Translations under genes and position numbers: made by a program
Assembly (NCBI GenBank): GCA_963801065.1
Contig: CAWDDG010000003.1
Location: 62,001 to 126,000, forward strand
Reading direction: 5' to 3'
DNA length: 64,000 bases
From: CAWDDG01 sp963801065
Lineage (GTDB): Bacteria > Actinomycetota > Actinomycetes > Jiangellales > Jiangellaceae
Shown: positions 46,246 to 56,369 of the stretch, piece by piece
How positions within the stretch are numbered: position 1 is the stretch's first letter
Layout: each line of letters opens with the position of its first letter
Notes under the pieces: model-generated
Databases searched by the model: none
Told to the model about the DNA's origin: nothing
What the model saw: only the letters and a program-made list of their open reading frames with translations

Positions 46246-46845
46246 CTAGACGTCGAGGTGGATGACCCCGTAGTCGTAGCCTCGGCGCCGGTAGACGACG
46301 CTGGGCGCATTCGTCTTCTCGTCGACGAACAGGTAGAAGTCGTGCCCGACGAGCTCCATCTCGTACAGCGCCTGGTCGAGGCTCATCGGACGGGTGGTGT
46401 GGGTCTTCTCGCGGACCACCATCGGCCCGCTGTCCGGCCCGAGCGGCTCGACGGCGTCGGGCTCTGCCGCGGACCCCGTGGCCGCGGCACCGTCGGCCGC
46501 GGCGGTCGCGCGGGCCACCGACATCGGCGTACGGCTGCCGTGGTGCACCCGCCGGCGGTCCGCGGCCTTCCGAAGCCGGCTCAACAGGCGCTCGACGGCC
46601 AGGTCGAGCGCCGCATAGCGGTCGTCCGCTGCCGCCTCCGCGCGGACGACCGGACCCTTGGAGTGGACGGTCAGCTCGATCCGGTCGGACTTGTCGGCGC
46701 GCCGGGGGTTGGTCTCCTTGGAGACCTCGACGTCGATCCGGATGACCTTGTGGTCGAAGCGCTCCAGCTTGGCGAGCTTGTCCGACACATGCCGCCGGAA
46801 CCGCTCGGGCACTTCGACGCGGCGACCCTTGAGCACGATCTCCAC
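46246..46845 (-). CDS. hpf: Long-form ribosome hibernation promoting factor
   Basis: A 199-residue long HPF. The N-terminal S30AE domain (MEIVLKGRRVEVPERFRRHV ... VRIDVEVSKETNP in pattern) binds the 30S subunit; a disordered alanine-rich linker leads to the C-terminal dimerisation domain, MSLDQALYEMELVGHDFYLF, then VVYRRRGYDYGVIHLDV. Long HPFs join two ribosomes into inactive 100S dimers in stationary phase. GTG 46845 follows GGGAGG at short spacing. The 203-base gap to comF (46846-47048) should hold its promoter; I saw a TGCATGCA palindrome but no clear -35/-10. Confidence 0.94.
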   Translation of the reverse strand: MEIVLKGRRVEVPERFRRHVSDKLAKLERFDHKVIRIDVEVSKETNPRRADKSDRIELTVHSKGPVVRAEAAADDRYAALDLAVERLLSRLRKAADRRRVHHGSRTPMSVARATAAADGAAATGSAAEPDAVEPLGPDSGPMVVREKTHTTRPMSLDQALYEMELVGHDFYLFVDEKTNAPSVVYRRRGYDYGVIHLDV

Positions 46846-47048
46846 GTGACCTCCCAGGTCTGGTCAGCCAGTCGGGAGGGCACCCGAGCCGGGGCTGGAC
46901 GCCGCGCCCCGCGTCTCCAACCGGTGACGGCGGCGGGCGACGGGTGCCATGCATGCACGCTAGCCGCTCCCGGCCCGGACGGACACCCGCCGGATCGGCC
47001 AGGGCGCCAGCCGTGCCCGGTGCGACCCCAGGAACCCCGGTGGCCGGC

Positions 47049-47757
47049 TCAGCCGGCGGCGGCCACCACCGCCGCGCCACACGGCTCGACGCCGCTGCCG
47101 CGCAGCGTCCTGGCCGCCTCCCCGAGCGTCGCTCCAGTCGTCACGACGTCGTCGACGAGAACGACGCAGCAGCCTGCCATGAGTGCAGCGCCCGGTCTGC
47201 GCACGGTCATCGCGCCTCGCAGGTTGGCCAGCCGCGCGGCCTGTCCGAGTCCCGCCTGATCCGCCACCCGGCGTCGATGCCGGAGCGCCGGTACGACGGT
47301 GCACCCCTGGCCGGCCCGACGCAGGACGACGGCGGCTCGTCGCGCCATGCGGAGCAGGGGATCGTGGCCACGGTTGCGCACCGTCGGCCGGCCGGACGGG
47401 GCCGGGACCAGGGCGACCGGTCTGGCCCCACAGCGCGGAGCAACCGCCGGGCGCCTCGATCACACCCGTGACAGCGACTGCGAGCGCGTCGCCCAGTGGG
47501 CCTGACAACGCCAACCGGCCGCGCTCCTTGTGGGCCAGCACCACCGCTCGGACCGTCCCCCCGTAGGGGGAGACCGTCACGACCCGGAGGCCCCCGGGTC
47601 GCTGGGATGCCATGCAGCCCGGCCCGCACAGCTCCTCGCGACACGTCGAGCACAGCAGGCCGGCCGGCCCGTCGCACCCCGCGCAAACGCTGCCCAGCGC
47701 GAGATCGGCCCCGGCGGCAAGCCCGTGCCGAAGCCAGGATGCGCTCTCCGTTCGCAT
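47049..47757 (-). pseudogene. ComF-family phosphoribosyltransferase-like protein, one frameshift
   Basis: A ComF protein of about 235 residues after removing one extra base in a G-run at 47426-47429. The N-terminus has the zinc-ribbon cysteines SVCAGCDGPAGLLCSTCREE; the middle has AVVLAHKERGRLAL; the C-terminal part has the PRPP-binding motif CVVLVDDVVTTGAT. In naturally competent bacteria ComF helps DNA uptake; in actinobacteria its role is unknown. ATG 47757. It lies 162 bases downstream of lpqB in the usual mtrAB-lpqB-comF-hpf order. The break in a homopolymer suggests sequence error. Confidence 0.87.
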
Positions 47758-47919
47758 GCGAGCGGAGTCTGGCGCGTCGCGCCGCCGCCCACACCCTGCC
47801 CCGGTCAATCCTGTGGACGACCGACGCCTGCACTCGTCTCCTGTGGGTGGCACCTGGTCCGCAGCCCGCCCGGCGGGGGCCGACAGGCATGCGTGACGCG
47901 GGCGGCTTGGCGAGGCGCC

Positions 47920-49608
47920 TCAGCCGGGATAGGCAGGCGCCGTGGCGTCGCCGATCTCGGTCCACTCCAGGTTCGCCGCCTGCCGGAGCATGGTCCCGTC
48001 GACCGTGCTCACGACGAGCCCTTGACCCGGTGACGCGGTCAGCGTGTCGGCACCTGGCACCGAGCCGGCCGGCTTGGCGAGCGACTGCGCGAGCTCGACC
48101 CGGTAGGGCTCCGGTACGGCACCCTCCGCCTGGACCAGCACGGCGAGTGTGGTCGGGCCCGCCCAGCTCACGTCTGTGACCCGCCGACCGTCGAGCGCGA
48201 GCGGATGCAAGGCGTCGATCTGCACGTTCTCCGGCCGCTTCGGGTCGCGCAGCACGATTCCCAGCAGCACGTCACCCTCGCTCGCGAACGCCACCCGGGT
48301 GCCGTCCAGGGATACCGCGACATCGTCCACCCGACGGCCGTCGAGGCCGGCGGCCGCGACCGTGGCGGGTTCCCGCCCCGGCTCGCACACGATCAGTCGC
48401 GACCCCCCGGGTGCCTGATCGACCGCCCAGATCAGGTTGGTCCGGTCCCACGACAGAGAGACGAGGTTCGTGCCCGTCGCCAGCACGGTCGGCACGGCCT
48501 CGCTCTCGAAGGGTGCCCAGATCAGGCTCTCCCCGGTCGAGTCCACCGTGGCGGCACGGTTCACGTCCACGTTCACCGCGATCTCCCGGATGCCGCTCGT
48601 CGAGCCGAGCGGCCCGGGCACTGGAACGGGTCCGGAGTCACCGATGACCACCAAGCCGGACTCAGCCGCCGCATAAAGATCGCTTCGCCGCGGCACGACG
48701 TTCGGGCTGTACTCCGGATAGGAGTCCACGGGCATCGACGTCGCCTCGCCTGCCATCAGAGGTCGCCCGTCCGAGGTCACCGACACCTGCTGGATGCCGT
48801 CGAGCTGGCTCAGCGCCCAGGCGAGTTGCACTCCCATCAACCTGACCTGCTCGGGCGTGCCGGTGCGGGCCTGCGACGTCAGTTCGACCGTGGCCCGTCC
48901 GGAGTCGACTCGGACCGGAACACCCAGCCCGGTCTCAGGCGGGAAGGCCGTCGCGACAGCAGGCGCCAGCCAACGTGACGGCCCACGCAGCAAGGCCTCT
49001 GCGAGGAGGGTCGCCCGGCTGCCCCGGACCGGCAGGAAGACCGGATCCGGGACGAGCTTCTCGAACGCGGGGTCGAAGAAGTAGAGGTTGTAGGGCTCGA
49101 ACTCGTTGGCGAAGTCCAGGTCGGACACGATGATCCCGCTCGGCGGGTTCGAGATACGCCACTCGCCGTCCACCTGTTCCAGAGTGAGGTCCAGGTCCTT
49201 CGGCGGGCCGGGCGGCGCCTTGACATAGCCGTCGGGCCCGACCGTCGCAACCACGGTGATCGTGACGCGCACGGCGCCGCGCGCCGTTTGCACGATGGTG
49301 GGAGCCGAGTCGTAGATCGTCGTGTTGTCGGCCGGGTTCCACGACGCCGTGGCATCGGCTGCCAGGAACTCCCGCGCCGTCTGGTAGTCGCGCTCGTAGG
49401 ACGCCATGGCGTCGACGAATCCCGCGACGATCCCGACCTCGTCGGCTCCGGGTACCGGAGGGTCGGGCTCGAAGCCGGCGTACTGCGGCTGCGGTTCGAG
49501 GACCGGGTCTCCCTCGACCACGCTGCCTGAGGTCGGGATCCCGGCGCATCCCGTGAGCACGGCCGCCGAGATGACGAAGGCCAGCCCGGTCCGGCCCCTG
49601 CTACCCAT
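47920..49608 (-). CDS. lpqB: Lipoprotein LpqB, MtrAB accessory
   Basis: A 562-residue lipoprotein. Signal peptide with lipobox VLTGC (Cys about 21), PTSGSVVEGDPV, an N-terminal GerMN-like domain (ARGAVRVTITVVATVGPDGY ... LVPDPVFLPVRGSRATLLAE), and a C-terminal beta-propeller with repeated RVAFASEGDVLLGI-type blades. LpqB acts outside the membrane and modulates the MtrB kinase in actinobacteria. Its start overlaps the mtrB stop by 8 bases. It is part of the mtrA-mtrB-lpqB operon. Confidence 0.95.
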   Translation of the reverse strand: MGSRGRTGLAFVISAAVLTGCAGIPTSGSVVEGDPVLEPQPQYAGFEPDPPVPGADEVGIVAGFVDAMASYERDYQTAREFLAADATASWNPADNTTIYDSAPTIVQTARGAVRVTITVVATVGPDGYVKAPPGPPKDLDLTLEQVDGEWRISNPPSGIIVSDLDFANEFEPYNLYFFDPAFEKLVPDPVFLPVRGSRATLLAEALLRGPSRWLAPAVATAFPPETGLGVPVRVDSGRATVELTSQARTGTPEQVRLMGVQLAWALSQLDGIQQVSVTSDGRPLMAGEATSMPVDSYPEYSPNVVPRRSDLYAAAESGLVVIGDSGPVPVPGPLGSTSGIREIAVNVDVNRAATVDSTGESLIWAPFESEAVPTVLATGTNLVSLSWDRTNLIWAVDQAPGGSRLIVCEPGREPATVAAAGLDGRRVDDVAVSLDGTRVAFASEGDVLLGIVLRDPKRPENVQIDALHPLALDGRRVTDVSWAGPTTLAVLVQAEGAVPEPYRVELAQSLAKPAGSVPGADTLTASPGQGLVVSTVDGTMLRQAANLEWTEIGDATAPAYPG

Positions 49609-51331
49609 GACGGCTCACCACCGTCGGCTCGGCGTCGGGCGCCGACACCCGGCGATAGGGGCTGCCGATACCGGAGAGCCCGACGTCGTGAGGGGCATCT
49701 TCGGGGACGAGTGGAATCGGCGACGATGTCAGGTCGTCGCCGCTGCACAGCGGCACCGTCAGCCGGAACTGCGATCCACTCCCCGGTTCGCCCCACGCCT
49801 GGAGCCAGCCTCCGTGCAGCCGAGCGTCCTCCAGCGCGATCGCGAGGCCGAGGCCGGTACCGCCCGTGGTCCGGGCTCGTGCGGGATCCGCGCGCCAGAA
49901 GCGGTGGAAGACCAGCGAGGACTCGCCCGGCTTGAGCCCGGCCCCGTGGTCGCGCACAGTCACCGCGACCGCACCTTCGTCGGCAGCGACGCGCACCTGT
50001 ATGTCGTGCCCCTCGCCGTGCTCGATCGCGTTGACGACAAGATTGCGGAGCACCCGCTCGATCCGGCGGGCGTCGACCTCGGCCACGCACGGCGCCCGTG
50101 GCTGGTCGACCGTCACCCCGGATCCCTTGCGCGCAGCGAGCGGCGCTGCGGCCTCCGTGACCGAGTGGACCAGATCGCGGACGTCGATGGGCTCGGCGCT
50201 CAGGACCGCGACGCCCGCGTCGAAGCGGCTGATCTCGAGGAGGTCGCCCAGGAGCGACTCGAACCGATCGAGCTGGGCCTGCAACAACTCGGCCGAGCGG
50301 CCGACCACCGGGTCGAACTCGTCACGCGACTCGTGCAGCACGTCGGCGGCCATCCGCACGGTCGTGAGCGGGGTTCGCAGCTCGTGCGACACGTCCGAGA
50401 CGAACTGCTGCTGCACCCGCGAGAGCTCTTCGAGCTGACCGATCTGACGCTGAAGGCTGGTGGCCATCTGGTTGAAGCTCGTGGCCAGCCGCGCGATGTC
50501 GTCGCGACCCCGTACGACCATCCGCTCGGACAGGCGCCCGGACGAGAACCGCTCAGCGATGCGGGCAGCAAACCGGACCGGCGTCACGACCTGACGCGTG
50601 ACCAGGCCGGCGATGGCCCCGAGCAGGAGCACGAGCACGAGCCCTGCGGTGGCCACCGCGGCGCGGACGAGATCGAGCGTCTGCTGCTGCTCGGTCAGCG
50701 GGAACAGGTAGTAGAGGCCGTACTGGGTGCCGCTCGGTGTCCGCAACTGGCCGCCGGCCGCCAGGCCGGGCTCGGGCTTCGGCTCGTCGCCTCCGTCCGG
50801 AGCGGGCTCGTACGAGATCGACGTGTAGGTCCAGAAAAGTGACGGCCGGCCCTCGACCTGTGTCTGCAGCTCCTCCGGGACGCTGCCGGCCCGGACCGTC
50901 CGCGAGATGACCGGCGATCCGACATCACGGGTCAGCACGATGTCCGGACCCTCGGGGCCGCCGCGGTTGGTCAGGTCCTGGACGATCTGCCGAAGAAGCT
51001 GAGGACTGGCTGCTGGCTCGACATCGTCCCGGCCGTCGAGCTGGCCCTGGGCGATGTCGATGCCCGCCGCAGCCTCGGCCAGCGCGTCGTCCTTCTGCTG
51101 ACTCAGCAGCCCGTCGGTCACCTGACGCATCAAGGTCACACCGAGCAGCGAGACCACGGCCACCGAGAGCGCCAGCGTGGCCGTGACGACGCGCAGCTGG
51201 ATCGACCGCTGCCACGCCGCGACCACCCGCCGCCACACCCGCAGCGCGGACTCGCCGGCGTCGGACAGCACGCGGACCCCCCGCCGGCGCAGGTCGATGG
51301 CGCCCGCTGCCTGGTCGACGCCCTCGGTCAC
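49601..51331 (-). CDS. mtrB: Sensor histidine kinase MtrB
   Basis: A 576-residue two-component kinase. Two membrane helices (VVTATLALSVAVVSLLGVTL near residue 47; VATAGLVLVLLLGAIAGLV near 240) frame an extracytoplasmic sensor; a HAMP domain follows, then the phospho-acceptor DVSHELRTPLTT, the N-box NLVVNAIEHGEG, and G-boxes DHGAGLKPG and GTGLGLAIA. It phosphorylates MtrA in response to cell-wall or osmotic state. GTG start one base after the mtrA stop. A short C-terminal tail after the kinase core reaches the lpqB overlap. Confidence 0.96.
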   Translation of the reverse strand: MTEGVDQAAGAIDLRRRGVRVLSDAGESALRVWRRVVAAWQRSIQLRVVTATLALSVAVVSLLGVTLMRQVTDGLLSQQKDDALAEAAAGIDIAQGQLDGRDDVEPAASPQLLRQIVQDLTNRGGPEGPDIVLTRDVGSPVISRTVRAGSVPEELQTQVEGRPSLFWTYTSISYEPAPDGGDEPKPEPGLAAGGQLRTPSGTQYGLYYLFPLTEQQQTLDLVRAAVATAGLVLVLLLGAIAGLVTRQVVTPVRFAARIAERFSSGRLSERMVVRGRDDIARLATSFNQMATSLQRQIGQLEELSRVQQQFVSDVSHELRTPLTTVRMAADVLHESRDEFDPVVGRSAELLQAQLDRFESLLGDLLEISRFDAGVAVLSAEPIDVRDLVHSVTEAAAPLAARKGSGVTVDQPRAPCVAEVDARRIERVLRNLVVNAIEHGEGHDIQVRVAADEGAVAVTVRDHGAGLKPGESSLVFHRFWRADPARARTTGGTGLGLAIALEDARLHGGWLQAWGEPGSGSQFRLTVPLCSGDDLTSSPIPLVPEDAPHDVGLSGIGSPYRRVSAPDAEPTVVSRHG

Positions 51332-51332
51332 G

Positions 51333-52013
51333 TCAGGCCGGACCCGCCTTGTAACCGACTCCGCGGACGGTCACGACGACCTCCGGACGCTCCGGGTCGA
51401 GCTCGACCTTCGAGCGCAGGCGCTGGACGTGGACGTTGACGAGGCGCGTGTCGGCGGCGTGGCGGTAGCCCCAGACCTTCTCGAGCAGCTCCTCGCGGGT
51501 GAACACCTGCCACGGCCGGCGAGCGAGGCACGCGAGCAGGTCGAACTCCAGCGGTGTCAGCGGGATCGCGCTGCCGTCGCGCTTGACCGAGTGGCCGGCG
51601 ACGTCGATCGCGAGATCGCCCACCTGCAGGTTTTCGGGCTTGGGGTCGTCAGTACGGCGCAACCGTGCGCGCACCCTGGCGACCAGCTCCTTCGGCTTGA
51701 ACGGCTTGACGACGTAGTCGTCGGCACCGGACTCCAGCCCAACCACGATGTCCACGGTGTCGGTCTTCGCGGTGAGCATGATGATCGGTGTCCCGGACTC
51801 GGCCCGGATCTCCTTGCAGACGTCGATGCCGTCCTTGCCCGGGAGCATCAGGTCGAGGAGCACGAGATCGGGCTTGAAGTCGCGGAACACCGGAAGCACC
51901 TCGTCACCGCGGGTGACGAGCGTTGGCTCGTATCCCTCGTTGCGGAGCACGATCCCGAGCATCTCGCCCAGCGAGCCGTCATCGTCGACGATGAGAATGC
52001 GTCCCCTCTTCAT
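51333..52013 (-). CDS. mtrA: Response regulator MtrA
   Basis: A 226-residue OmpR-type regulator. Receiver: ILIVDDDGSLGEML, phosphoacceptor aspartate in LVLLDLMLPGKDG, switch residues in IIMLTAKTD and VVKPFKPKEL. The winged-helix effector ends RLRSKVELDPERPEVVVTVR. Near-identical in layout to mycobacterial MtrA, which controls cell division, wall remodelling and oriC-linked genes. ATG 52013 (MKRGRILIVDDD). Head of the mtrA-mtrB-lpqB operon; the 157-base gap to 52171 is a divergent promoter region where I saw no clear MtrA direct repeats. Confidence 0.97.
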   Translation of the reverse strand: MKRGRILIVDDDGSLGEMLGIVLRNEGYEPTLVTRGDEVLPVFRDFKPDLVLLDLMLPGKDGIDVCKEIRAESGTPIIMLTAKTDTVDIVVGLESGADDYVVKPFKPKELVARVRARLRRTDDPKPENLQVGDLAIDVAGHSVKRDGSAIPLTPLEFDLLACLARRPWQVFTREELLEKVWGYRHAADTRLVNVHVQRLRSKVELDPERPEVVVTVRGVGYKAGPA

Positions 52014-52170
52014 GCGACCATTGTGGGGTTGCGGTCGCCGAAACGTGAAAATCGGCGGCTTCGGGCGCGTGGTGGGCAGCATCTTCGTACCCGGTTCCCC
52101 TCGTGGCACGATGTGCGCGACCTGTCCCCAGGGCGCACGGCCGCCCTCGAACTCCGGGAAGCGAGTGCCG

Positions 52171-53475
52171 ATGTCGGACACGCCGAGCTCGGAACGACCG
52201 AGCGACGACTCTCCCGATTTCGGCAGCGACCAGCCGCCGTATCCCGGCTGGTCGACCAGGCAGCCCCCGCCGTCGGGCTGGACGGCGCCCGGCCAGCCCG
52301 GGCCGCCCGCAGGCCGACCGGAGGGAGCGCCCCCACCCGGCCCGACCCCACCACCTGCGGCCCTGCCTCCGCAGCAGGCCGGCTGGACCCAACAGGCACA
52401 GCCCGGATGGGGCACCGGCACCGGCTGGGGCTGGCAGCCGCCGGACTGTGAAGCCCGGCGTCATCCCGCTGCGTCCGCTCGGGGTCGGCGAGATCCTCGA
52501 CGGCGCCGTCACGACGATCCGGCGCAATCCCGGCCCGATGCTCGGCCTGTCCGCCGATCGTCGCCGTAGGTGACCCAACTGCTCGGACTGGGCGGGATAC
52601 CGGCTGCTCGGCTGCGGCCGACCCGCCGAGGTCGACTCTCGCCCGACCGCGACCCCGCCGAGGTCTTCGACGCCTTGGCCGGCTTGTTCGGGGCGGCGGC
52701 AGTCGTCGATGGTCGTCACCTGGATAGCGACGGTGCTGTCTCACCGGCATCCTGACCGTCGTCGTGAGCCGGGCCGTCCTCGGCGAGCAGCTCACCGCCG
52801 GGCGAGGCCTGGCGGGCCGCGCGGCGGCGCCTGCCGCGGCTGCTGCTCCTCACCCTGCTCTACAGCCTGATCTGGCTGGCCCCTTTCCTGATCTCGGACT
52901 CGCCGTCTCGATCGCCCTCGGTGCGAGCGGCGCTGACGGCGGCGGCACCGCGAGGCGATTGCGGTTCTGCTGTCTCCGCTGGCCGCGATACCGATGGCCG
53001 ATCTGGCTGTACGTGCGTTACGCGCTCTCCGGTCCCGTCACTCATGCTCGAGTCGACGGCTCCCGGCGGCGGCAAGCCGTCGCGAAGCCGGTCCGGTGTG
53101 GCCGGGGCGCTGCGCCGCTCGGCCGAGCTGGTCCGAAGGGCTCGTGGTGGCGGGTGTTCGGGATCCTGCTGCTGGTCCTGCTGATCGCTGTCATCATCTC
53201 CCAGGTCATCGGCGTCCCGTTCTCGCTGCCAGTGTTCTTGCGTCGGCGACGAACCCTCCGACACGGCGAGTTCCTCGTGACCGCTGGTGATCTCCGCACT
53301 CGGTGGCATCGTGGCCTCCACGATCACCGCACCGTTCACGGCTGCCGCCACCGCGCTTCTCTACGTCGACCGCCGGATCCGCCGCGAGGGGCTCGACATC
53401 GAACTGGCCCGGGCGGCCGGCGTGTCGATCCCGGGGGGCACCGCCGGCAGCCCGGAGGCGCCCCGTTCCCCATGA
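52171..53475 (+). pseudogene. Proline-rich polytopic membrane protein, many frameshifts
   Basis: An actinobacterial membrane protein of the type often annotated as glycerophosphodiester phosphodiesterase membrane domain. Parts lie in all three frames: a Pro/Gly-rich cytoplasmic start (MSDTPSSERPSDDSPDFGSD), then VIPLRPLGVGEILDGAVTTI, RRNPGPMLGLSA, a broken helical region (52560-53150), WWRVFGILLLVLLIAVIISQ, and STITAPFTAAATALLYVDRR to the stop at 53475. I count at least eight indels between 52440 and 53290. No catalytic residues of the phosphodiesterase are in it. It could be truly decayed or just badly sequenced. The end overlaps the DUF4129 gene (ATGA). Confidence 0.7.
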
Positions 53476-54162
53476 TCCGAGATCTCCCCCTCCCGCCGTC
53501 ACGGACGTCCTGGCTCGCGGACGTTCCCGTGGACCTGGGCCGGGACGAGGCGCAAGACCTGGCGCGCCGCGAGCTCGCCGACCCCTCGTACGACGCCGAG
53601 CCATCGCTGCTCCAGCGGGCCGTGGAGTGGCTCTTCGAACAGCTGAGCGAGCTGCTCTCGCGGACGACGGGTGCGCTCAGCGGCTGGGTCGGGGTCGCCG
53701 TCCTGGGCGGCCTGCGCGGCACTGGTTGCCGTCGTGGTCGTCCTCCGAGTCGGCCCTCTGGCATCACGCGCGGCGAGCGGCAAGGCGGTGTTCTCCGGCA
53801 GCCGGCGCAGCGCCGCCGAGTACCGTGCGGACGCCGATGACGCCGCAGCCCGCGGCGACTGGTCGGCAGCCGTGGTCGAGCGGTACCGCGCCGTGGTAGC
53901 AGGCATGGAGGAGCGTGGTGTGCTCGACCCGAGACCCGGACGCACCGCGGACGAGGCCGCCGCCGCGGGCGGGTCCATCCTGCCCGGTGTGGCCGGCGAC
54001 CTGGCGACCGGCTCGAGGGTCTTCGACGGCGTGCGCTACGGCGGCCGTGCGGCGACGTCAGCGGACGACGCCGACATGCGGCGGCTCGACGAGGCCGTCC
54101 GCATGGCGAGGCCCGGGCAGGCCGCCGAGCTCGCCGCCACAGCGGCCCCGGTGCCGACATGA
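53472..54162 (+). pseudogene. DUF4129 membrane protein, one frameshift
   Basis: About 229 residues once an extra base near 53705 is removed. A soluble N-terminus (VPVDLGRDEAQDLARRELAD, ADPSYDAEPSLLQRAVEWLF) precedes one membrane helix (AALVAVVVVLRVGPLA) and a helical C-terminal DUF4129 domain (YRADADDAAARGDWSAAVVE, RYRAVVAGMEERGVLDPRPG, RTADEAAAAG). Such domains often sit in transglutaminase-like or MoxR-linked envelope loci. ATGA overlaps join it to both neighbours. Function unknown. Confidence 0.8.
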
Positions 54163-55358
54163 GCCAGCTCAGGGCGGTGGTCCTCGCACCGGTGCAGGAC
54201 GTCGCCCGACCCGCAGTGCCGACCACGTCCGAACCGCTCGACCCACGGCCGGCCGAGCGGTGGCGGCGTTGGCGCCCGGTGGTCATCGTGGTCGGTCTGA
54301 TGCTCGTGGCCGCGATCGTCCTGGGCGTCATCGCCAGCCAGGGCCGCCGCGGCTACCTCGACCCCGCAGGCGTCGACCCGTCCGGCTCCCGGGCACTGGC
54401 TGGTCTGCTCGAGGCGCAGGGGGTTCGCGTCGAGGAGGTCCGCACGGCCGACGACGCCGTCGGCGCCGGCGGCGTCGGCACGACCGTTCTCGTCACGGTC
54501 CCCGACCTGCTCCCGACCGAGCAGGTCACCAGGCTGACCGCAGCCGGTGCCGACCTGGTCCTGATCGAACCGGCGGACGTCGTGTCCGACTTCAACAGTG
54601 CCTTCGAGGTCGCCTTCGCCGAGAACGACGACGAGCTCGATCCTGGATGCGACCTGGCGGAAGCGGAGCGTGCCGGATCGGCCAGGGTCGGCGGGCTCTT
54701 CTACGACGCGCCGGCCGCAGCCGAGTCGTGTTACCGGGCCGACGGCGCCGGTTCCGTCGTCGTCGGCACGATCGGCGACGGCGCCCGGCTGGTCGTGCTC
54801 GGGACGGGCGCGCCGCTCATGAACCAGTACCTCGACGAGGACGGCAACGCGTCCTTGGCGCTCGGCCTGCTCGGCGGGAACCCTCGGCTGGTGTGGTATC
54901 GCCCCACGATCGAGGAGATGACAGGGCAGCAGGCTTCGTTCACGGAGCTGCTTCCGGACTGGGTCGTCCCTGTCCTCTGGCAGCTGGGCGTCGCGGCCGT
55001 TCTCGCCGCGCTGTGGCGGGCGCGCCGGCTCGGCCGGGTCGTCACCGAGCCACTTCCGGTCGTGGTCCGGGCCGCCGAAGCCACCGAAGGACGGGCCCGG
55101 CTCTACCGCCGTGGCCGGGCCAGCGACCATGCGGCCGCGACGCTTCGCGACGCCGCGGTCGTACGGCTCCGCTCGCGGCTCGGCTTGCCGCCCGACGCCG
55201 GTCCGGCGGCGGTCGCGGACGCCGTGGCCACCCGGACCGGGCGACCTGCGACCGAGGTCGCGGCCGTCCTGACCGGCCCCGCGCCGCCCGACGACGCCGC
55301 CCTCGTCCGACTCGCCGACACGCTGGACACCCTGGAGCAGGAGGTACGCACGCCATGA
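54159..55358 (+). CDS. DUF4350 membrane protein
   Basis: A 399-residue protein with an N-terminal helix (PVVIVVGLMLVAAIVLGVIA), an extracytoplasmic DUF4350 domain (DPSGSRALAGLLEAQGVRVE, TVLVTVPDLLPTEQVTRLTA, ADLVLIEPADVV), and a second helix (VVPVLWQLGVAAVLAALWRA) leading to a cytoplasmic helical tail. The Rossmann-like outer domain has no catalytic signature. It is joined by ATGA overlaps to the DUF4129 gene before and moxR after, so it likely forms part of one envelope complex with them. Confidence 0.86.
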   Translation: MSQLRAVVLAPVQDVARPAVPTTSEPLDPRPAERWRRWRPVVIVVGLMLVAAIVLGVIASQGRRGYLDPAGVDPSGSRALAGLLEAQGVRVEEVRTADDAVGAGGVGTTVLVTVPDLLPTEQVTRLTAAGADLVLIEPADVVSDFNSAFEVAFAENDDELDPGCDLAEAERAGSARVGGLFYDAPAAAESCYRADGAGSVVVGTIGDGARLVVLGTGAPLMNQYLDEDGNASLALGLLGGNPRLVWYRPTIEEMTGQQASFTELLPDWVVPVLWQLGVAAVLAALWRARRLGRVVTEPLPVVVRAAEATEGRARLYRRGRASDHAAATLRDAAVVRLRSRLGLPPDAGPAAVADAVATRTGRPATEVAAVLTGPAPPDDAALVRLADTLDTLEQEVRTP

Positions 55359-56335
55359 CATCCCCGGCGACCGACCAGCCGACCGCCGAGAGCGCCCACG
55401 CGGCATTGACTGCCCTGCGGCGCGAGGTCGCCAAGGCCGTCGTCGGTCAGGACTCCGTCGTCACCGGCCTGGTGATCGCACTGCTGTGCCGGGGGCACGT
55501 CCTGCTCGAAGGGGTGCCCGGAGTCGCCAAGACGCTGCTCGTACGGACCCTCGCTGCCGCGCTCGACGTCGACACCAAGCGCATCCAGTTCACCCCCGAT
55601 CTCATGCCGGGCGATGTCACAGGCTCTCTCGTCTACGACGCCCGTACCGCGGAGTTCTCCTTCTCGGCCGGCCCGGTCTTCACCAACCTGCTGCTCGCCG
55701 ACGAGATCAACCGGACGCCGCCGAAGACCCAGGCCGCACTGCTCGAAGCCATGGAGGAACGCCAGGTCTCGGTCGACGGCGTACCGAGGCCGCTCCCCGT
55801 TCCGTTCGTCGTCGCGGCCACCCAGAACCCGATCGAGTACGAAGGCACGTACCCGTTGCCCGAGGCTCAGCTCGACCGCTTCCTGCTCAAGCTCACCGTC
55901 GCCGTTCCCTCGCGCGACGACGAGATCACCGTGCTGCAACGCCACGCGGACGGATTCGACCCACGCGATCTTGCAGCAGCGGGCATCGGCCGGGTCGCCG
56001 GTCCGGCGGAGCTCGCGGCCGGGCGGGCCGCAGTCGCCACCGTCCGGACCGGACCGGACGTCCTCGGCTACGTCGTCGACGTGTGCCGGGCGACGCGGTC
56101 CTCGCCCTCCCTCCAGCTCGGCGTCTCCCCGCGCGGGGCGACCGCGCTCATCGCGACCAGCCGGGCGTGGGCGTGGCTCTCCGGACGCGACTTCGTCACC
56201 CCCGATGATGTCAAGGCACTCGCCCGGCCGACCCTGCGCCACCGGGTCGCGCTGCGGCCCGAGGCCGAGCTGGAGGGCGTCACCGCGGATTCAGTCCTCG
56301 ACACGGTGCTTTCGACCGTCGCGGTGCCACGCTGA
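55355..56335 (+). CDS. MoxR-family AAA+ ATPase
   Basis: A 326-residue AAA+ chaperone-like ATPase. Walker A is EGVPGVAKTLLVRTLA, with the family's GVAKT; Walker B is NLLLADEINRTPPKTQAALL; sensor 1 is FVVAATQNPIEYEGTYPLPE; and AQLDRFLLKL and a C-terminal lid follow. MoxR ATPases work with VWA/DUF58 proteins to mature enzymes or respond to envelope stress. It lies between DUF4350 and DUF58 genes with ATGA and TGATG overlaps, the standard partner order. Confidence 0.95.
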   Translation: MTSPATDQPTAESAHAALTALRREVAKAVVGQDSVVTGLVIALLCRGHVLLEGVPGVAKTLLVRTLAAALDVDTKRIQFTPDLMPGDVTGSLVYDARTAEFSFSAGPVFTNLLLADEINRTPPKTQAALLEAMEERQVSVDGVPRPLPVPFVVAATQNPIEYEGTYPLPEAQLDRFLLKLTVAVPSRDDEITVLQRHADGFDPRDLAAAGIGRVAGPAELAAGRAAVATVRTGPDVLGYVVDVCRATRSSPSLQLGVSPRGATALIATSRAWAWLSGRDFVTPDDVKALARPTLRHRVALRPEAELEGVTADSVLDTVLSTVAVPR

Positions 56336-56369
56336 TGCCCGGGTCGACCTCCTCTCGGGCCTGCGCGCC

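Noticed and set aside
46846..47048. A small gene between comF and hpf
   Set aside because: Short open frames here have no ribosome binding site or recognisable domain; the gap more likely holds the hpf promoter.
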